A stretch of 64,000 nucleotides of DNA from Panulirus ornatus (lineage: Eukaryota; Arthropoda; Malacostraca; Decapoda; Palinuridae): contig NC_092234.1 of assembly GCF_036320965.1 (NCBI RefSeq), forward strand, positions 48,073,954 to 48,137,953, read 5' to 3'. Positions 22,830-34,654 of this stretch are shown here, in pieces; the stretch's first letter is position 1, and every line of letters begins with the position of its first letter. A program made the position numbers and the translations under genes. The notes under the pieces were generated by a model. That model did not search any database, was not told the origin of the DNA, and was given only the letters and a program-made list of their open reading frames with translations.

Positions 22830-23224
22830 CTAGATTTTATTAAAGAAAATAAAAGGTATTGAGGGACAGACGGTAGAATTTCAATGTGTACATTAATGAA
22901 AATGTATTCTCTATACATTTAATATCTTTAAAAAATAAACTTTCACCTCCCCAGTGTTGAAAACATGGTACACATATGCAGTTTGACTGTAATGATGAAC
23001 GGGTGTGCGTACATGGGGGATGGGTCCTGAAATACAAGCTAGAAATGCTGTTCAATGTGGACGAGCAGCGTTCCGTAGGATGCAGCCCACATCAACTCAA
23101 TCCGATTTTCACTACTTTTCTAATTTATTTCTAATGAACAAACAAAAATCTCTTACCCACCCACGACCTGGGAGAAAATACCTTTACGAATCAGGAACGT
23201 AACTTTTTGCTCTCATTAAAACGA

Positions 23225-23226
<2 letters not shown>

Positions 23227-23307
<81 letters not shown>
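23227..23307. repeat. (TA)n microsatellite
   Basis: Pure tract. The 530 bp after it (23308-23840) carry no recognised feature. Confidence 0.97.
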
Positions 23308-23308
<1 letters not shown>

Positions 23309-23837
23309 CTTCCCGTTGAGATAGAAGAAGAGAGAGAGACGTTTGATTATACCGTCAAAACACACCAGAGCAAAAGGTAAAGTTTTTATGATATGTGTTT
23401 TCGCCGCTATTGGCCAGTATCCGTTATTATTGTCTGTGCGTTGACCTCGGTAAGGAGGGATAATGGTATAAGATTATGAAACTTTATTCGTCCATATTTT
23501 AGACTCAAGTACATAGGAAAATTACGATGCCTTCAAGGCGTCCAGCTGTTGATGAAGTACAGTGTGTGTGTACGTACGATGTAGTAGACTTCGCTAGCTA
23601 CAATGATTCGATATTTCAATTTTTTTATTTCATTTTTTTTGTTTTGCAATGATTAGCACAAACATCTCACGCCAAGTATTACTTAGTGTTCCTCATGGGT
23701 GTATTACGCGATATTGATGTTTCTATTTTAAAAAATTATGTCTGGCGCTCAGCTGAAACTAAATTGAATTGCTATAGAAGGTAACTGCCTGTTAATACTA
23801 CGCTTGTAGTCGCCAATTATGCAGGCGCCAGTTTGTC

Positions 23838-23840
<3 letters not shown>

Positions 23841-23899
<59 letters not shown>
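23841..23899. repeat. (TA)n microsatellite
   Basis: Borders the tail end of the next family A fragment. Confidence 0.97.
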
Positions 23900-23900
<1 letters not shown>

Positions 23901-23904
<4 letters not shown>

Positions 23905-24013
23905 TTTTTTATTTGCTTTGTCGCTGTCTCCCGCGTTTCCGAGGTAGCGCAAGGAAACAGACGAAAGATATATATATATTACCCATGCACACAATTCACA
24001 CTGTCTTCCCCCA

Positions 24014-24018
<5 letters not shown>
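23901..24018 (-). mobile_element. Family A LINE 3' end, internally deleted fragment
   Basis: GCTTTGTCGCTGTCTCCCGC, GAGGTAGCGCAAGGAAACAG and GACGAAAGA. Then, where the 14.0 kb copy has AATGGCCCAACCCACCCCC, a short TATATATATATT tract, resuming with ACCCATGCACACAATTCACA. The second block resembles a more 5' part of the same UTR (compare the degenerate 47.7 kb copy). Confidence 0.85.

Positions 24019-24062
<44 letters not shown>
24017..24062. repeat. (TA)n microsatellite
   Basis: Right border of the family A fragment. Confidence 0.97.
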
Positions 24063-24069
<7 letters not shown>

Positions 24070-24265
24070 TATTCCCTCAATGTTTGCTGCGTGTGGCAGT
24101 GGTTCCAGCCTAATTACTATGTTGCCATTGATATATGGACAGAATTCGAAAATAAATGTTGAATTTGTATGTTTCATATTCCAGCAAAATGTATTTACGT
24201 CATTGGTCAGTGCATATTTATATGCTATATGGAACATGATTATTTCTGGAGATGGTGACTGTGCT

Positions 24266-24652
24266 AAATGTATGTAACTCTCATAGCCTAAATGTAACTC
24301 GCATAACCTAAATGTATGTAACTCGCATAACCTAAATGTAACTCGCATAGCCTTAATGTAACTCGCATAGCCTTAATGTAACTCGCATAACCTAAATGTA
24401 ACTCGCATAGCCTTAATGTAACTCGCATAGCCTAAATGTAACTTGCATAACCTAAATGTAACTCGCATAGGCCTAAATGTAACTCGCATAGCCTAAATGT
24501 AACTCGCATAGCCTAAATGTAACTCGCATAGCCTAAATGTAACTCGCATAGCCTAACTGTAACTCGCATAGCCTAAATGTAACTCACATAGCCTAACTGT
24601 AACTCGCATAGCCTAACTGTAACTCGCATAGCCTAAATGTAACTCGCATAGC
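24266..24652. repeat. Minisatellite, 20 bp unit CCTAAATGTAACTCGCATAG
   Basis: About 20 units with CTTAATG, CTAACTG, CATAAC and single-base variants. Two units carry an extra ATGT. The phase CATAGCCTAAATG does not form a TTAGG telomere repeat. Confidence 0.96.
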
Positions 24653-24736
24653 AGCTGAATGATTTCATGTTACATTAAAGTCTTAAAAGATCATCTAAAT
24701 AAGATGGTTTTCGGTGAAATTATCTGTGATGTTAGG

Positions 24737-24737
<1 letters not shown>

Positions 24738-24780
<43 letters not shown>
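24738..24780. repeat. (TA)n microsatellite
   Basis: Left border of family B copy 3. Confidence 0.97.
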
Positions 24781-24782
<2 letters not shown>

Positions 24783-24800
24783 TTCTTTTTTCTTTCAAAC

Positions 24801-25022
24801 TGTTCGCCATTTCCCGCATTAGCGAGGTAGCGTTACGAACAGAGGACTGGGCCCTTGAGGGAATACCCTCACCTGGCCCAATTCTCTGTTCCATCTTTTG
24901 AAAATTAAAAAAAAAAACGAGAGGGGAGGATTTCCAGCCCCCCGCTCCCTCCCTTTTAGTCGCCTTTTACGACACGCAGGGAATACGTGGGAAGTATTCT
25001 TTGTCCCCTATCCCCAGGGAAA

Positions 25023-25023
<1 letters not shown>
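24801..25023 (-). mobile_element. Family B non-autonomous element, copy 3
   Basis: Best-preserved copy: TGTTCGCCATTTCCCGCATT, AGCGAGGTAGCGTTACGAAC, AGAGGACTGGGCCCTTGAGG, CTCACCTGGCCC, AAAATTAAAAAAAAAAAC, GGAGGATTTCCAGCC, TTTTAGTCGCCTTTTACGAC and CCCCTATCCCCAGGG. No coding capacity. Confidence 0.93.

Positions 25024-25086
<63 letters not shown>
25024..25086. repeat. (TA)n microsatellite
   Basis: Right border of family B copy 3; an unassigned AT-rich stretch (25087-25420) follows. Confidence 0.97.
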
Positions 25087-25089
<3 letters not shown>

Positions 25090-25420
25090 CACATTTTCCT
25101 TCTTTATAGGCTGTCTTAAATAGTTAGAATGTATAAGAACCCGGATCAAGTCATGCATTATAAGATAAAATGAAAAAAATGTTTTTTTTACTGTTACACG
25201 AAGAATTGAGTGACATTTTAACAAAGAAATGTGTATCTGGAACTTCTCTGCATTTCCAGCATAACGGTTAGAATTCACTGAATTTGAAAACAGAAGTAAT
25301 GGATGAGTTTGAGGTGTATCAGCGTTTATATATGAAATAAAAGGTATTTATATTATGTATCATTGTCATTGTCTGCCTCTGTTACTTTAAGCGAGTTAGG
25401 GGTTGGCACGAGAAGTGAAT

Positions 25421-25429
25421 ATAAATATA

Positions 25430-25501
<72 letters not shown>
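25421..25501. repeat. (TA)n microsatellite
   Basis: Interrupted once by GTA near 25435. The 260 bp to the next array are AT-rich and unassigned. Confidence 0.96.
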
Positions 25502-25504
<3 letters not shown>

Positions 25505-25765
25505 CATAGAATGTATAATATCTGTACGATTTCTTTTCTTTAGCTTTGAGATCCCAGACTTTTTTATCGGTTTATCAGAAAAAAAATATTTATATATATA
25601 TATACGATCGAGGATCATTTTCTCTTGTGGTTTGTGAATTGTTTAAGTTGATTTTCCTTGAGAGCAATACCTGAGGGAATTCATTTTATTATTCGTAGTT
25701 ATCTTGTGTGTCTTGATTTCCACTGTGAGGTAATCGGATACTTGGAAGGTGTCCGGACGTGTGGA

Positions 25766-27235
25766 AAGTATTGAGAACCATGGAAAGTATCTAGAGAAAG
25801 TATTGAGAACCATGGAAAGTATTGAGAACCATGGAAAGTATGTATAGAAAGTATTGAGAGCCATGGAAAGTATCTATAGAAAGTATTGAGAACCATGGAA
25901 AGTATCTAGAGAAAGTATTGAGAACCATGGAAAGTATTGAGAACCATGGAAAGTATCTATAGAAAGTATTGAGAACCATGGAAAGTATCTATAGAAAGTA
26001 TTGAGAGCCATGGAAAGTATCTATAGAAAGTATTGAGAGCCATGGAAAGTATCTATAGAAAGTATTGAGAACCATGGAAAGTATCTATAGAAAGTATTGA
26101 GAACCATGGAAAGTATGTATAGAAAGTATTGAGAACCATGGAAAGTATCTATAGAAAGTATTGAGAACCATGGAAAGTATCTAGAGAAAGTATTGAGAAT
26201 CATGGAAAGTATCTAGAGAAAGTATTGAGAACCATGGAAAGTATCTATAGAAAGTATTGAGAACCATGGAAAGTATCTATAGAAAGTATTGAGAACCATG
26301 GAAAGTATCTAGAGAAAGTATTGAGAACCATGGAAAGTATTGAGAACCATGGAAAGTATCTATAGAAAGTATTGAGAACCATGGAAAGTATCTATAGAAA
26401 GTATTGAGAACCATGGAAAGTATCTATAGAAAGTATTGAGAACCATGGAAAGTATCTATAGAAAGTATTGAGAACCATGGAAAGTATCTATAGAAAGTAT
26501 TGAGAGCCACGGAAAGGATCTATAGAAAGTATTGAGAACCATGGAAAGTATGTATAGAAAGTATTGAGAACCATGGAAAGTATCTATAGAAAGTATTGAG
26601 AACCATGGAAAGTATCTATAGAAAGTATTGAGAACCATGGAAAGTATGTATAGAAAGTATTGAGAACCATGGAAAGTATCTATAGAAAGTATTGAGAACC
26701 ATGGAAAGTATCTAGAGAAAGTATTGAGAATCATGGAAAGTATCTAGAGAAAGTATTGAGAACCATGGAAAGTATCTATAGAAAGTATTGAGAACCATGG
26801 AAAGTATCTATAGAAAGTATTGAGAACCATGGAAAGTATCTATAGAAAGTATTGAGAACCATGGAAAGTATCTATAGAAAGTATTGAGAACCATGGAAAG
26901 TATCTATAGAAAGTATTGAGAACCATGGAAAGTATCTATAGAAAGTATTGAGAACCATGGAAAGTATCTAGAGAAAGTATTGAGAACCATGGAAAGTATT
27001 GAGAACCATGGAAAGTATTGAGAACCATGGAAAGTATCTATAGAAAGTATTGAGAACCATGGAAAGTATCTATAGAAAGTATTGAGAACCATGGAAAGTA
27101 TCAATAGAAAGTATTGAGAACCATGAAAAGTATCTATAGAAAGTATTGAGAGCCACGGAAAGGATCTATAGAAAGTATTGAGAGCCACGGAAAGGATCTA
27201 TAGAAAGTATTGAGAACCATGGAATATATCAATAT
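25766..27235. repeat. Minisatellite, 32 bp unit, core TATTGAGAACCATGGAAAGT
   Basis: About 45 units: AGAAAGTATTGAGAACCATG plus GAAAGTATCTAT, mixed with a shorter unit lacking the ATCTATAGA segment. Point variants (CTAGAG, GTATAG, GAGAGCCA, GAGAATCA) mark a higher-order repeat of 531 bp: the stretch near 26021-26203 recurs near 26552-26734. The right end degenerates (GGAATATATCAATATAAAG). Confidence 0.97.
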
Positions 27236-27314
27236 AAAGTATTAGAATATATGGAAACTATTCGTTAGACCCACACCAGCTTATATGAAAAAAAGTAAAT
27301 GCTGTTAGATATTT

Positions 27315-27497
27315 TGTTAAGTTGAGAGGCTTCAGTCACGGGGCAAATGTCTACATCAAGGCTTGGCCTTTGATTTAGATATAGAGACGATTATGAGAGA
27401 GGGGAAAAAGAGAGACGAGGGAAAATACTTTTGAATTTTTGGAAGAAGTGGAACACCTGTATATTAGAATGTGCCAGGTCATAGTTGTTATTGTAGT
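27315..27497 (-). mobile_element. Family C LINE 3' end fragment
   Basis: Aligns along its length with 55160-55330: GGCTTCAGTCAC, CATCAAGGC, ATATAGAGA, ATTATGAGA, AAAGAGAGACGAGGGAAAAT, GAATTTTTGGAAGAAGTGGA, CCTGT and TGCCAGGTCATA. At 55 kb the same stretch lies downstream of a LINE C-terminal coding block, so this is the 3' end of that element without its coding part. It begins about 80 bp after the end of the 32 bp minisatellite. Confidence 0.75.
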
Positions 27498-27646
27498 ATT
27501 GTAGAGTTTTGTGGAATTGGAATTCATTTTATTCATTTACGACCTGAGCGCGCTGTTGCAGGATGAGGGTCAGGTCACAGGTCACCCTGTCTTACGTAAG
27601 GGTCACATCCGTGGTACTCAAGAGTCGTGCCATAGTGCCTAAGGGT

Positions 27647-27648
<2 letters not shown>

Positions 27649-27691
<43 letters not shown>
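27649..27691. repeat. (GT)n microsatellite
   Basis: Pure GT. The flank at 27580-27645 (GGGTCAC, GTACTCAAGAGTCGTGCC) resembles the GGTACGACC minisatellite words but is too short to assign. Confidence 0.97.
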
Positions 27692-27693
<2 letters not shown>

Positions 27694-27801
27694 TCTCGTC
27701 GTGCGGGGTAAAAAAAATTGGGTTGTCGTTCCGAAGAAAAAAAATAGAATTGATATAAAGTGAATTAAAACTAAGGAACACTAGACGGCCATTCACGTTA
27801 T

Positions 27802-27867
<66 letters not shown>
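27802..27867. repeat. (CT)n microsatellite
   Basis: Pure CT, directly before the 3' end of the minus-strand LINE. Confidence 0.98.
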
Positions 27868-27869
<2 letters not shown>

Positions 27870-28742
27870 GACACAGACTGTTTCCCCCCCTGTCTGAGCC
27901 AGGTAGCGTCAGGACCAAATGAACATGCGTCTCATTTGCGCACATCCACTCACATCCACTGTATCGTGTACGTACAACGTACTGAAAACCCTACTCCATC
28001 CTGTACAGAGACAGCCCACCAGAGTGTTCTCTGACCTCCTCCTATTCCCTGGTTGAATCCATTCACAGCGCGTCGCCTCCAAATTCATTCTCTCCTATTT
28101 ACACTCAAACCATCCTGTATTATATCACTGCTGTACGTGATTTCCTTACGTTTATTCACGTTTATTCTTCACTTTTTTTTTCCTTTCATACACCCTCAAC
28201 TCGGTCACCAGTTTCTTGAATGTGATCCCAGGTTTTGCCACTTGAACAGTGTCATCTGCAAACAGCAGCTGATTTACCTCCTATGCTCCTCACACCACAC
28301 CCCAAACAGACCGCACACTAACCCCCTCGCTCTTATGACCCATGCATTCAGCTCCCTCACCAGCCCCATCCATAAGCAGATTAAACAACCACGGTGACAT
28401 CGTGCGTCCTTGACGTGGTGGACCCACCGTCACTTAGAACCACTTACCCTCCTCCCTTCCTTCTAGGATTCATGCCTTGATCTCTCGATGAAAAAAAAAA
28501 AAGAAACTTTTCAATGCGTTTTGTAATTTTTTAATCGCTTCATGGATTCGTATCACCTTCTACAAGGCATCTCTGTCAACCTTGCCATATACTTTTTTAT
28601 CAGATATCTTTGAAGTGCCAGTTTTTTTTCCCCCCCCCAAATCATTTCTAACACAGTCTTCATTGCAGACACCTGGTCCAATCTTCCTCTCCATTCGAGC
28701 CCACGTCGCTCCTCCCCTAATCACATGTTCTCTCCATACCAT
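27870..28742 (-). pseudogene. Family A-related LINE, divergent minus-strand RT remnant
   Basis: Read on the minus strand from 28742: VYGKVDRDAL (about 28560-28600), then after a degraded A-rich part MSPWLFNLLMDG (about 28360-28410, compare SPWLFNLFMDG in copy 1), then QLLFADDT (about 28250-28280) followed by KKLVTELR (compare LQKLVTEFG). The C-terminal FRYLG and YGCEAW parts are gone. The 3' UTR words CCCTGGTTGAATCCATTCAC and GCGTCGCC (28049-28077) and a GAGCCAGGTAGCG-like tail (27895) mark the 3' end. Many frameshifts and stops. It is more diverged than the 1-1681 copy, so it is probably an older subfamily. Confidence 0.82.
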
Positions 28743-30171
<1,429 letters not shown>

Positions 30172-30223
30172 AAAGGCTCTGTTCTTGACGCTACCTCGGT
30201 AACGCGGGAAATGGCGATGTGGA
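30172..30223 (+). mobile_element. Family B tail fragment between microsatellites
   Basis: GGCTCTGTTCTTGACGCTAC then CTCGGTAACGCGGGAAATGG; matches the last 50 bp of family B only. Confidence 0.85.
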
Positions 30224-30230
30224 AAAATTT

Positions 30231-30429
<199 letters not shown>

Positions 30430-30658
30430 GTTCGTACAAGATGCGTGTGTAGCCAGGAGGAGGAGCAGAGCAGCTGTAACCTGTAGTGAGTGTGTTGGGG
30501 GTGTGTGTTGCTGACCCAGGCAGCTGCAGGAGTGGTGAGGGAGGGTGGCCGCTGGGTGGAGGGGGGTAGTCAAGGTAGAGCTTCCTGTCCTCCTGTGTTA
30601 TTACATGTGACTGTGATACATCATGGTGGTCGCTGCCTCACGGCTGCTGTCTGTATGT

Positions 30659-30667
30659 CACACACAC

Positions 30668-30712
<45 letters not shown>
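30659..30712. repeat. (CA)n microsatellite
   Basis: One CGCACA interruption. The 230 bp before it carry nothing recognised. Confidence 0.97.
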
Positions 30713-30715
<3 letters not shown>

Positions 30716-30732
30716 CCTACTTGGACACACTG

Positions 30733-30797
30733 CTTCTAGTGGTTCTCCTCCCACACCATATATTCGTAAGACCTTCCACAAGGCATCTCTGTCAACT
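30733..30797 (-). mobile_element. Family A LINE RT fragment
   Basis: Minus-strand translation gives VDRDALWKVLRIYGVGGEPLEA, matching residues 93-114 of copy 1 (VDRDALWKVLRIYGVG then C, K and LLEA). It breaks exactly where the Penelope-like 3' end starts. Confidence 0.88.
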
Positions 30798-31490
30798 ATG
30801 AGTCCACGGGGAAAATGACACACGATAAGTTCCCAAGTGCACTTTCGTGTAATAATCCCATCATCAGGGGAGACACAAGAGAGAAATATAACAGTGAGTT
30901 TATATACATCGAGGGGACGAAGCTAGGACGCCGTTTGGTAAACATGCGATTGTCCAAGACAGACAACGAGCGTTCATTAACTTATTATGTGGACATGAAG
31001 GGGAATTGTTTACAAATTTTATCAACAATAAAGCTATCCAATTTGTATAAATCTTCACTGATATCAAGGTTATAATTCTTTGTGTATCTAATGATAAAAG
31101 ATTCAATGATATTTCTCGTGGTACTGGAGTTAGAGTTAATAACTGAGATGGCATTACTCCAGTCAGTGCAATGATCATAGTTTTTAACGTGATTAAACAA
31201 GGCATTTGATTCTTGTCCTGTTCTTATACTATATTTATGTTGCTTAAGTCTAATAGAAAGATCCTTAACGTCTACCCAACATAAAACGTATCACAGTTTC
31301 TACATGGCACTTTATAGATGCATCCAGGAGACTTTTCTGGTGAGTTCCTGATTAAGATATTCTTTATAGTATTATTGTTGCTGAAGGTAACATTTACATT
31401 AAATGATTTAAGCAACATGGGAAGTAAAATAGTAAGATTATTATCAAAAGGGAGACCTAAAAGATTCGTGGTGTTAATGGGAGGTTGATA
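30797..31490 (-). pseudogene. Penelope-like element 3' part: GIY-YIG endonuclease domain
   Basis: Read on the minus strand: linker NTTNLLGLPFDNN (from about 31478), SFNVNVTFSNNNTIKN, NSPEKSPGCIYKVPC, NCDTFYVG (the GIY..YIG pair as CIY and YVG, YVG codons at 31275-31283), LSIRLKQHKYSIRTGQ, ESNALFNHVKNYDH, TRNIIESFII (the IES glutamate) and LYKLDSFI; frame stop at 30985-30987. This is the order of the C-terminal endonuclease of Penelope-like retroelements (family knowledge), which nicks DNA to prime reverse transcription. Broken by TAG at 31272-31274 (Gln fits the family) plus a one-base shift just after it. The RT half is absent or decayed beyond 31490. The 3' UTR runs to 30797. Confidence 0.9.
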
Positions 31491-31610
31491 AATCCTTTAA
31501 GGTAGAAAAAAAAATGAATAGTTATTTTAACCAATATGTGAACCAGTGTCTTTGAGAACACCAAGTTCCCATTCTTGTTGGTATTATTATTATCATCTGC
31601 CAAAATTGAG

Positions 31611-31708
31611 CGTTGGTATCTGATGCCTTAAATCCCCACGCTCCTCACTCCTGCTTGCAGCGTTGGTATCTGATGCCTTAAATCCCCACGCTCCTCACTC
31701 CTGCTTGC
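31611..31708. repeat. Perfect 50 bp tandem duplication
   Basis: CGTTGGTATCTGATGCCTTA plus AATCCCCACGCTCCTCACTC plus CTGCTTG, copies starting at 31611 and 31661. Confidence 0.95.
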
Positions 31709-31829
31709 GACCCCCGCATGTCGAAGGTTTGACCGCTGCTGGGACGACGGTGCCTTCATTTTAAAACCAGATGGGTCGCACTCACCAAACCCCCCTCCAC
31801 GGCAGGTAGCGAGCACTGGCGTAGGTTGT

Positions 31830-31876
31830 GTGTGTGTGTGTGTCCCTCGCGGTAGAGAGAGAGAGAGAGAGAGAGA
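31830..31876. repeat. Short (GT)n and (GA)n tracts
   Basis: GT at 31828-31842, GA at 31855-31876. Confidence 0.9.
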
Positions 31877-32009
31877 GGAAGGGAGGGAGAGAGGGAGACT
31901 CTTGCCCTCAGGGATGCTCGCCAGCGCAGAAGGGTTCGTCTCACGGCGTCGCGTCCCTGAAGAGAAGTGAGTTTACTAGGGTTGTTTATAGTGCCACAGA
32001 CATGGCCTC

Positions 32010-32990
32010 GGAGTGTAGTAATATTTTCGTGATAAAAATTATTTTCTTTTATTTTTTTTCGTTTTTTTGTATGATATTGTCATCATAAAAATGAATTTTT
32101 TTTCTTTTTTTTTCGGTTTTTGTATGATATTGTAATCATAAAAATGATTTTTTTTTCTTTTTTTTCGGTTTTTGTATGATATTGTCAGCATAAAAATGAT
32201 TTTTTCTTTTTTTTTCGGTTTTTGTATGATATTGTTATCTTAAGAATGATTTTTTTTTTTACCTTTTGGGTTTTTGTATAATATTGTCATCTCAAAAATG
32301 ATTTTTTTTCTTTTTTTTCGGTTTTTGTATGATATTGTCATCATAGAAATGATTTTTCTTTTCTTTTTTTCGGTTTTTGTATGATATTGTCATCATAAAA
32401 ATGATTTTTTTTTCTTTTTTTTCGGTTTTTGTATGATATTATCTTAAAAATGATTTTTTTTTCTTTTTTTCGGTTTTTGTATGATATTGTCATGATAAAA
32501 ATGATTTTTTTTTCTTTTTTTCGGTTTTTGTATGATATTGTCATCATAAAAATGATTTTTTTCTTTTTTTCCGGTTTTTGTATGATATTGTTATCTTAAA
32601 AATGATTTTTTTTTACCTTTTGGGTTTTTGTATAATATCGTCATCTCAAAAATGATTTTTTTTTCTTTTTTTTCGGTTTTTGTATGATATTGTCATCATA
32701 GAAATGATTTTTCTTTTCTTTTTTTCGGTTTTGGTATGATATTGTCATCATAGAAATTATTTTTTTTCTTTTCGGTTTTTGTATGATATTGTCATCATAA
32801 AAATGATTTTTTTTCTTTTTTTCGGTTTTTGTATGATATTGTCATCTTAAAAATGATTTTTTTTTCTTTTTTTTCGGTTTTTGTATGATATTGTCAGCAT
32901 AGAAATGATTTTTTTCTTTTTTTTTCGGTTTTTGTATGATACTGTCATCTTAAAAATGATTTTTGTTTTTACCTTATTGGTTTTTGTAAA
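32010..32990. repeat. T-rich minisatellite, about 52-58 bp unit
   Basis: About 17 units: AAAAATGATTTTTTTTC, then T-run plus CGGTTTTTGTATGATATTGT, then CATCATA or CATCTTA. A TACCTTTTGGGTTTTTGTAT variant occurs at about 32260 and 32615, and TACCTTATTGG at 32970, suggesting a higher-order unit near 355 bp. Confidence 0.95.
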
Positions 32991-33004
32991 ATCGTTGAGA
33001 GGCT

Positions 33005-33165
33005 GTGACGATAGAGGAAGACCACGATAGAGGAAGGATTGGTCGTGCTATGAAGACCACGACAGAGGAAGGATTGGTCTTTGAAAGACCACGACAGATG
33101 AACGATTGGTCGTCCTAGGAAGACCACGACAGAGGAACGATTGGTCGTCCTAGAAAGAGGGACGA
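33005..33165. repeat. Tandem repeat, about 43-50 bp unit
   Basis: Four units of GACCACGACAGAGGAAGGAT then TGGTCGTCCTAGGAA. Confidence 0.9.
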
Positions 33166-33169
33166 CTTC

Positions 33170-34080
33170 GTGACTCACGCAACGACAGGGACGACCACAA
33201 GCGACCCGGGCATGACGGACGCCAGGAGAAGGATAGAAGGGAAACGACGACAAGGTAACACAACGACCAACCTGCAGAGATACGACCATGCGACACGACC
33301 ACAGAAAACGTCCCCCCCCCCCCACGTTGGGTGGGCTAGGGAGTGAGGTGGACGACTGTGTATCACATACGTCATTCCAGAGGGACGACCACGCTTACGT
33401 CGGGTCGTGGTGAGGGAGACCAGGACGACAATGATGACGTGGTGGAACGAGGCAGGAAGTGGGTAGTTTTAGTGGTATAAACAACCCAATCCCTACCCCA
33501 CATCACACCTTACCTTGTCACCCCGCCCTAGCGTCGCCGGGATCTTGGCTGGAACGAACCCCACCCCGCCCCAAGTCTATGGGGCTGAGTCTGGGGCCGT
33601 CCCTGTGTCATAGACCACACTGCCTGTCGTGAAGACCACACCAGCTGGTCCTCTGGACAGGGGGGCGGCGGCGCAGGCCCGGCCTACGCCTCGGGAAGGT
33701 GGATCTGCACCGTCGCCACCCCAGGTAACCCGGGGGCGACGGGGGCGCGGGCTTCTGTTGTCTCGGAAGAAGAGGACAACAACGCAGGCGTGTTTCGTAG
33801 CGCTACGCTCTGGACGACGACGCTCATGCGGAACACTTGCACGACTTGTGCTCTGTGGGTCGCAACGCGCCTGAGAGGAGGAGGAGGAGGAGGTGGTAGT
33901 GGTGGCGGTGATGCAACACATCGCGTATTTACAGGTGTGTATATATATGTCGCCGACGCCTGTGGGCCTCTGGGCCTCCTCGAAACGGACATGGCGTTGT
34001 GGGACCTGTGGAGGGAGCAGGAGAGGAGAGGAGGAGCACCACCTTCGCTTGACACACTCGTGGCCCTCCCCCAGCACCAC
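33170..34080. other. Unassigned GC-rich stretch
   Basis: CpG-rich with overlapping open frames on both strands (up to 167 codons at 33577-34080 minus). They compete with one another, show no domain and run into CA repeats, so none is called. Confidence 0.35.
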
Positions 34081-34081
34081 T

Positions 34082-34110
34082 TACACACACACACACACAC
34101 ACACACACAC
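34082..34110. repeat. (CA)n microsatellite
   Basis: A second short CA tract at 34149-34162. Confidence 0.96.
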
Positions 34111-34349
34111 CTCCAGTGGCCGGCCACTGGCATAACCCCATGATGCACCCACACACACACACCTCACCTTTCCCTCCCTCTCATCACACAACACCTCGCG
34201 CCCACACCAGCCCACCCTCTCACCACCGCCGTGGAAGAGATCAACCTTGGTGGCATCACACGTTCCCGAGACGCCCTCACGGCTCTGGCCACACACAGAC
34301 GCAGTGACTCATTCCATTGTTGACACTCGCTGCTGTACAGGAGGACAGA

Positions 34350-34420
34350 GAGTCTTGCACGCGCGCGTCTCGCACGCATGTCATGCACGAATGGCATGCA
34401 CGCACGTCATGCGCGTATAA
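34350..34420. repeat. Alternating purine-pyrimidine repeat, GCACGCATGTCATGCACG class
   Basis: Four degenerate units of about 19 bp around CATGCACGCA and CGCGCGTC. Confidence 0.75.
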
Positions 34421-34654
34421 CCTCCCCAAACTCCCTTCCTTCTCACTCTAAAAGCCTTTCAGATATGGCGTTGAGCATTGCCCGTTTTCTAAACCATTCT
34501 CTACGTCCACGACAGCGATTCGAAATATGCTTCAAGGGGGGTTCGGGTGAATTTCGAATCCCCAGCAGCTTCGATGTGAAGCTTCGTTGACAGAATGCAT
34601 CAGTAAAATATACGAGTCTTCAGGTAAGAGAAAAATGGACTGAAATTTGTCTTA

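Noticed and set aside
24266..24652. CCTAAATG array as telomere repeat
   Set aside because: The 20 bp unit contains one CCTAA only, inside unrelated sequence; not a pentamer repeat.
17757..25023. Pol III A/B boxes inside family B
   Set aside because: The closest B box candidate is GGCTGGAAATCC, with too many mismatches and no matching A box; family B is called by tail sharing and copy structure only.
33577..34160. Several overlapping GC-rich frames of 80-167 codons on both strands
   Set aside because: They compete for the same DNA, run into CA repeats and show no domain; expected by chance at high GC.
34464..34620. Possible exon between CCTTTCAG and CTTCAG/GTAAGA
   Set aside because: All three frames contain stops, and the acceptor is weakened by an intervening AAAAG.
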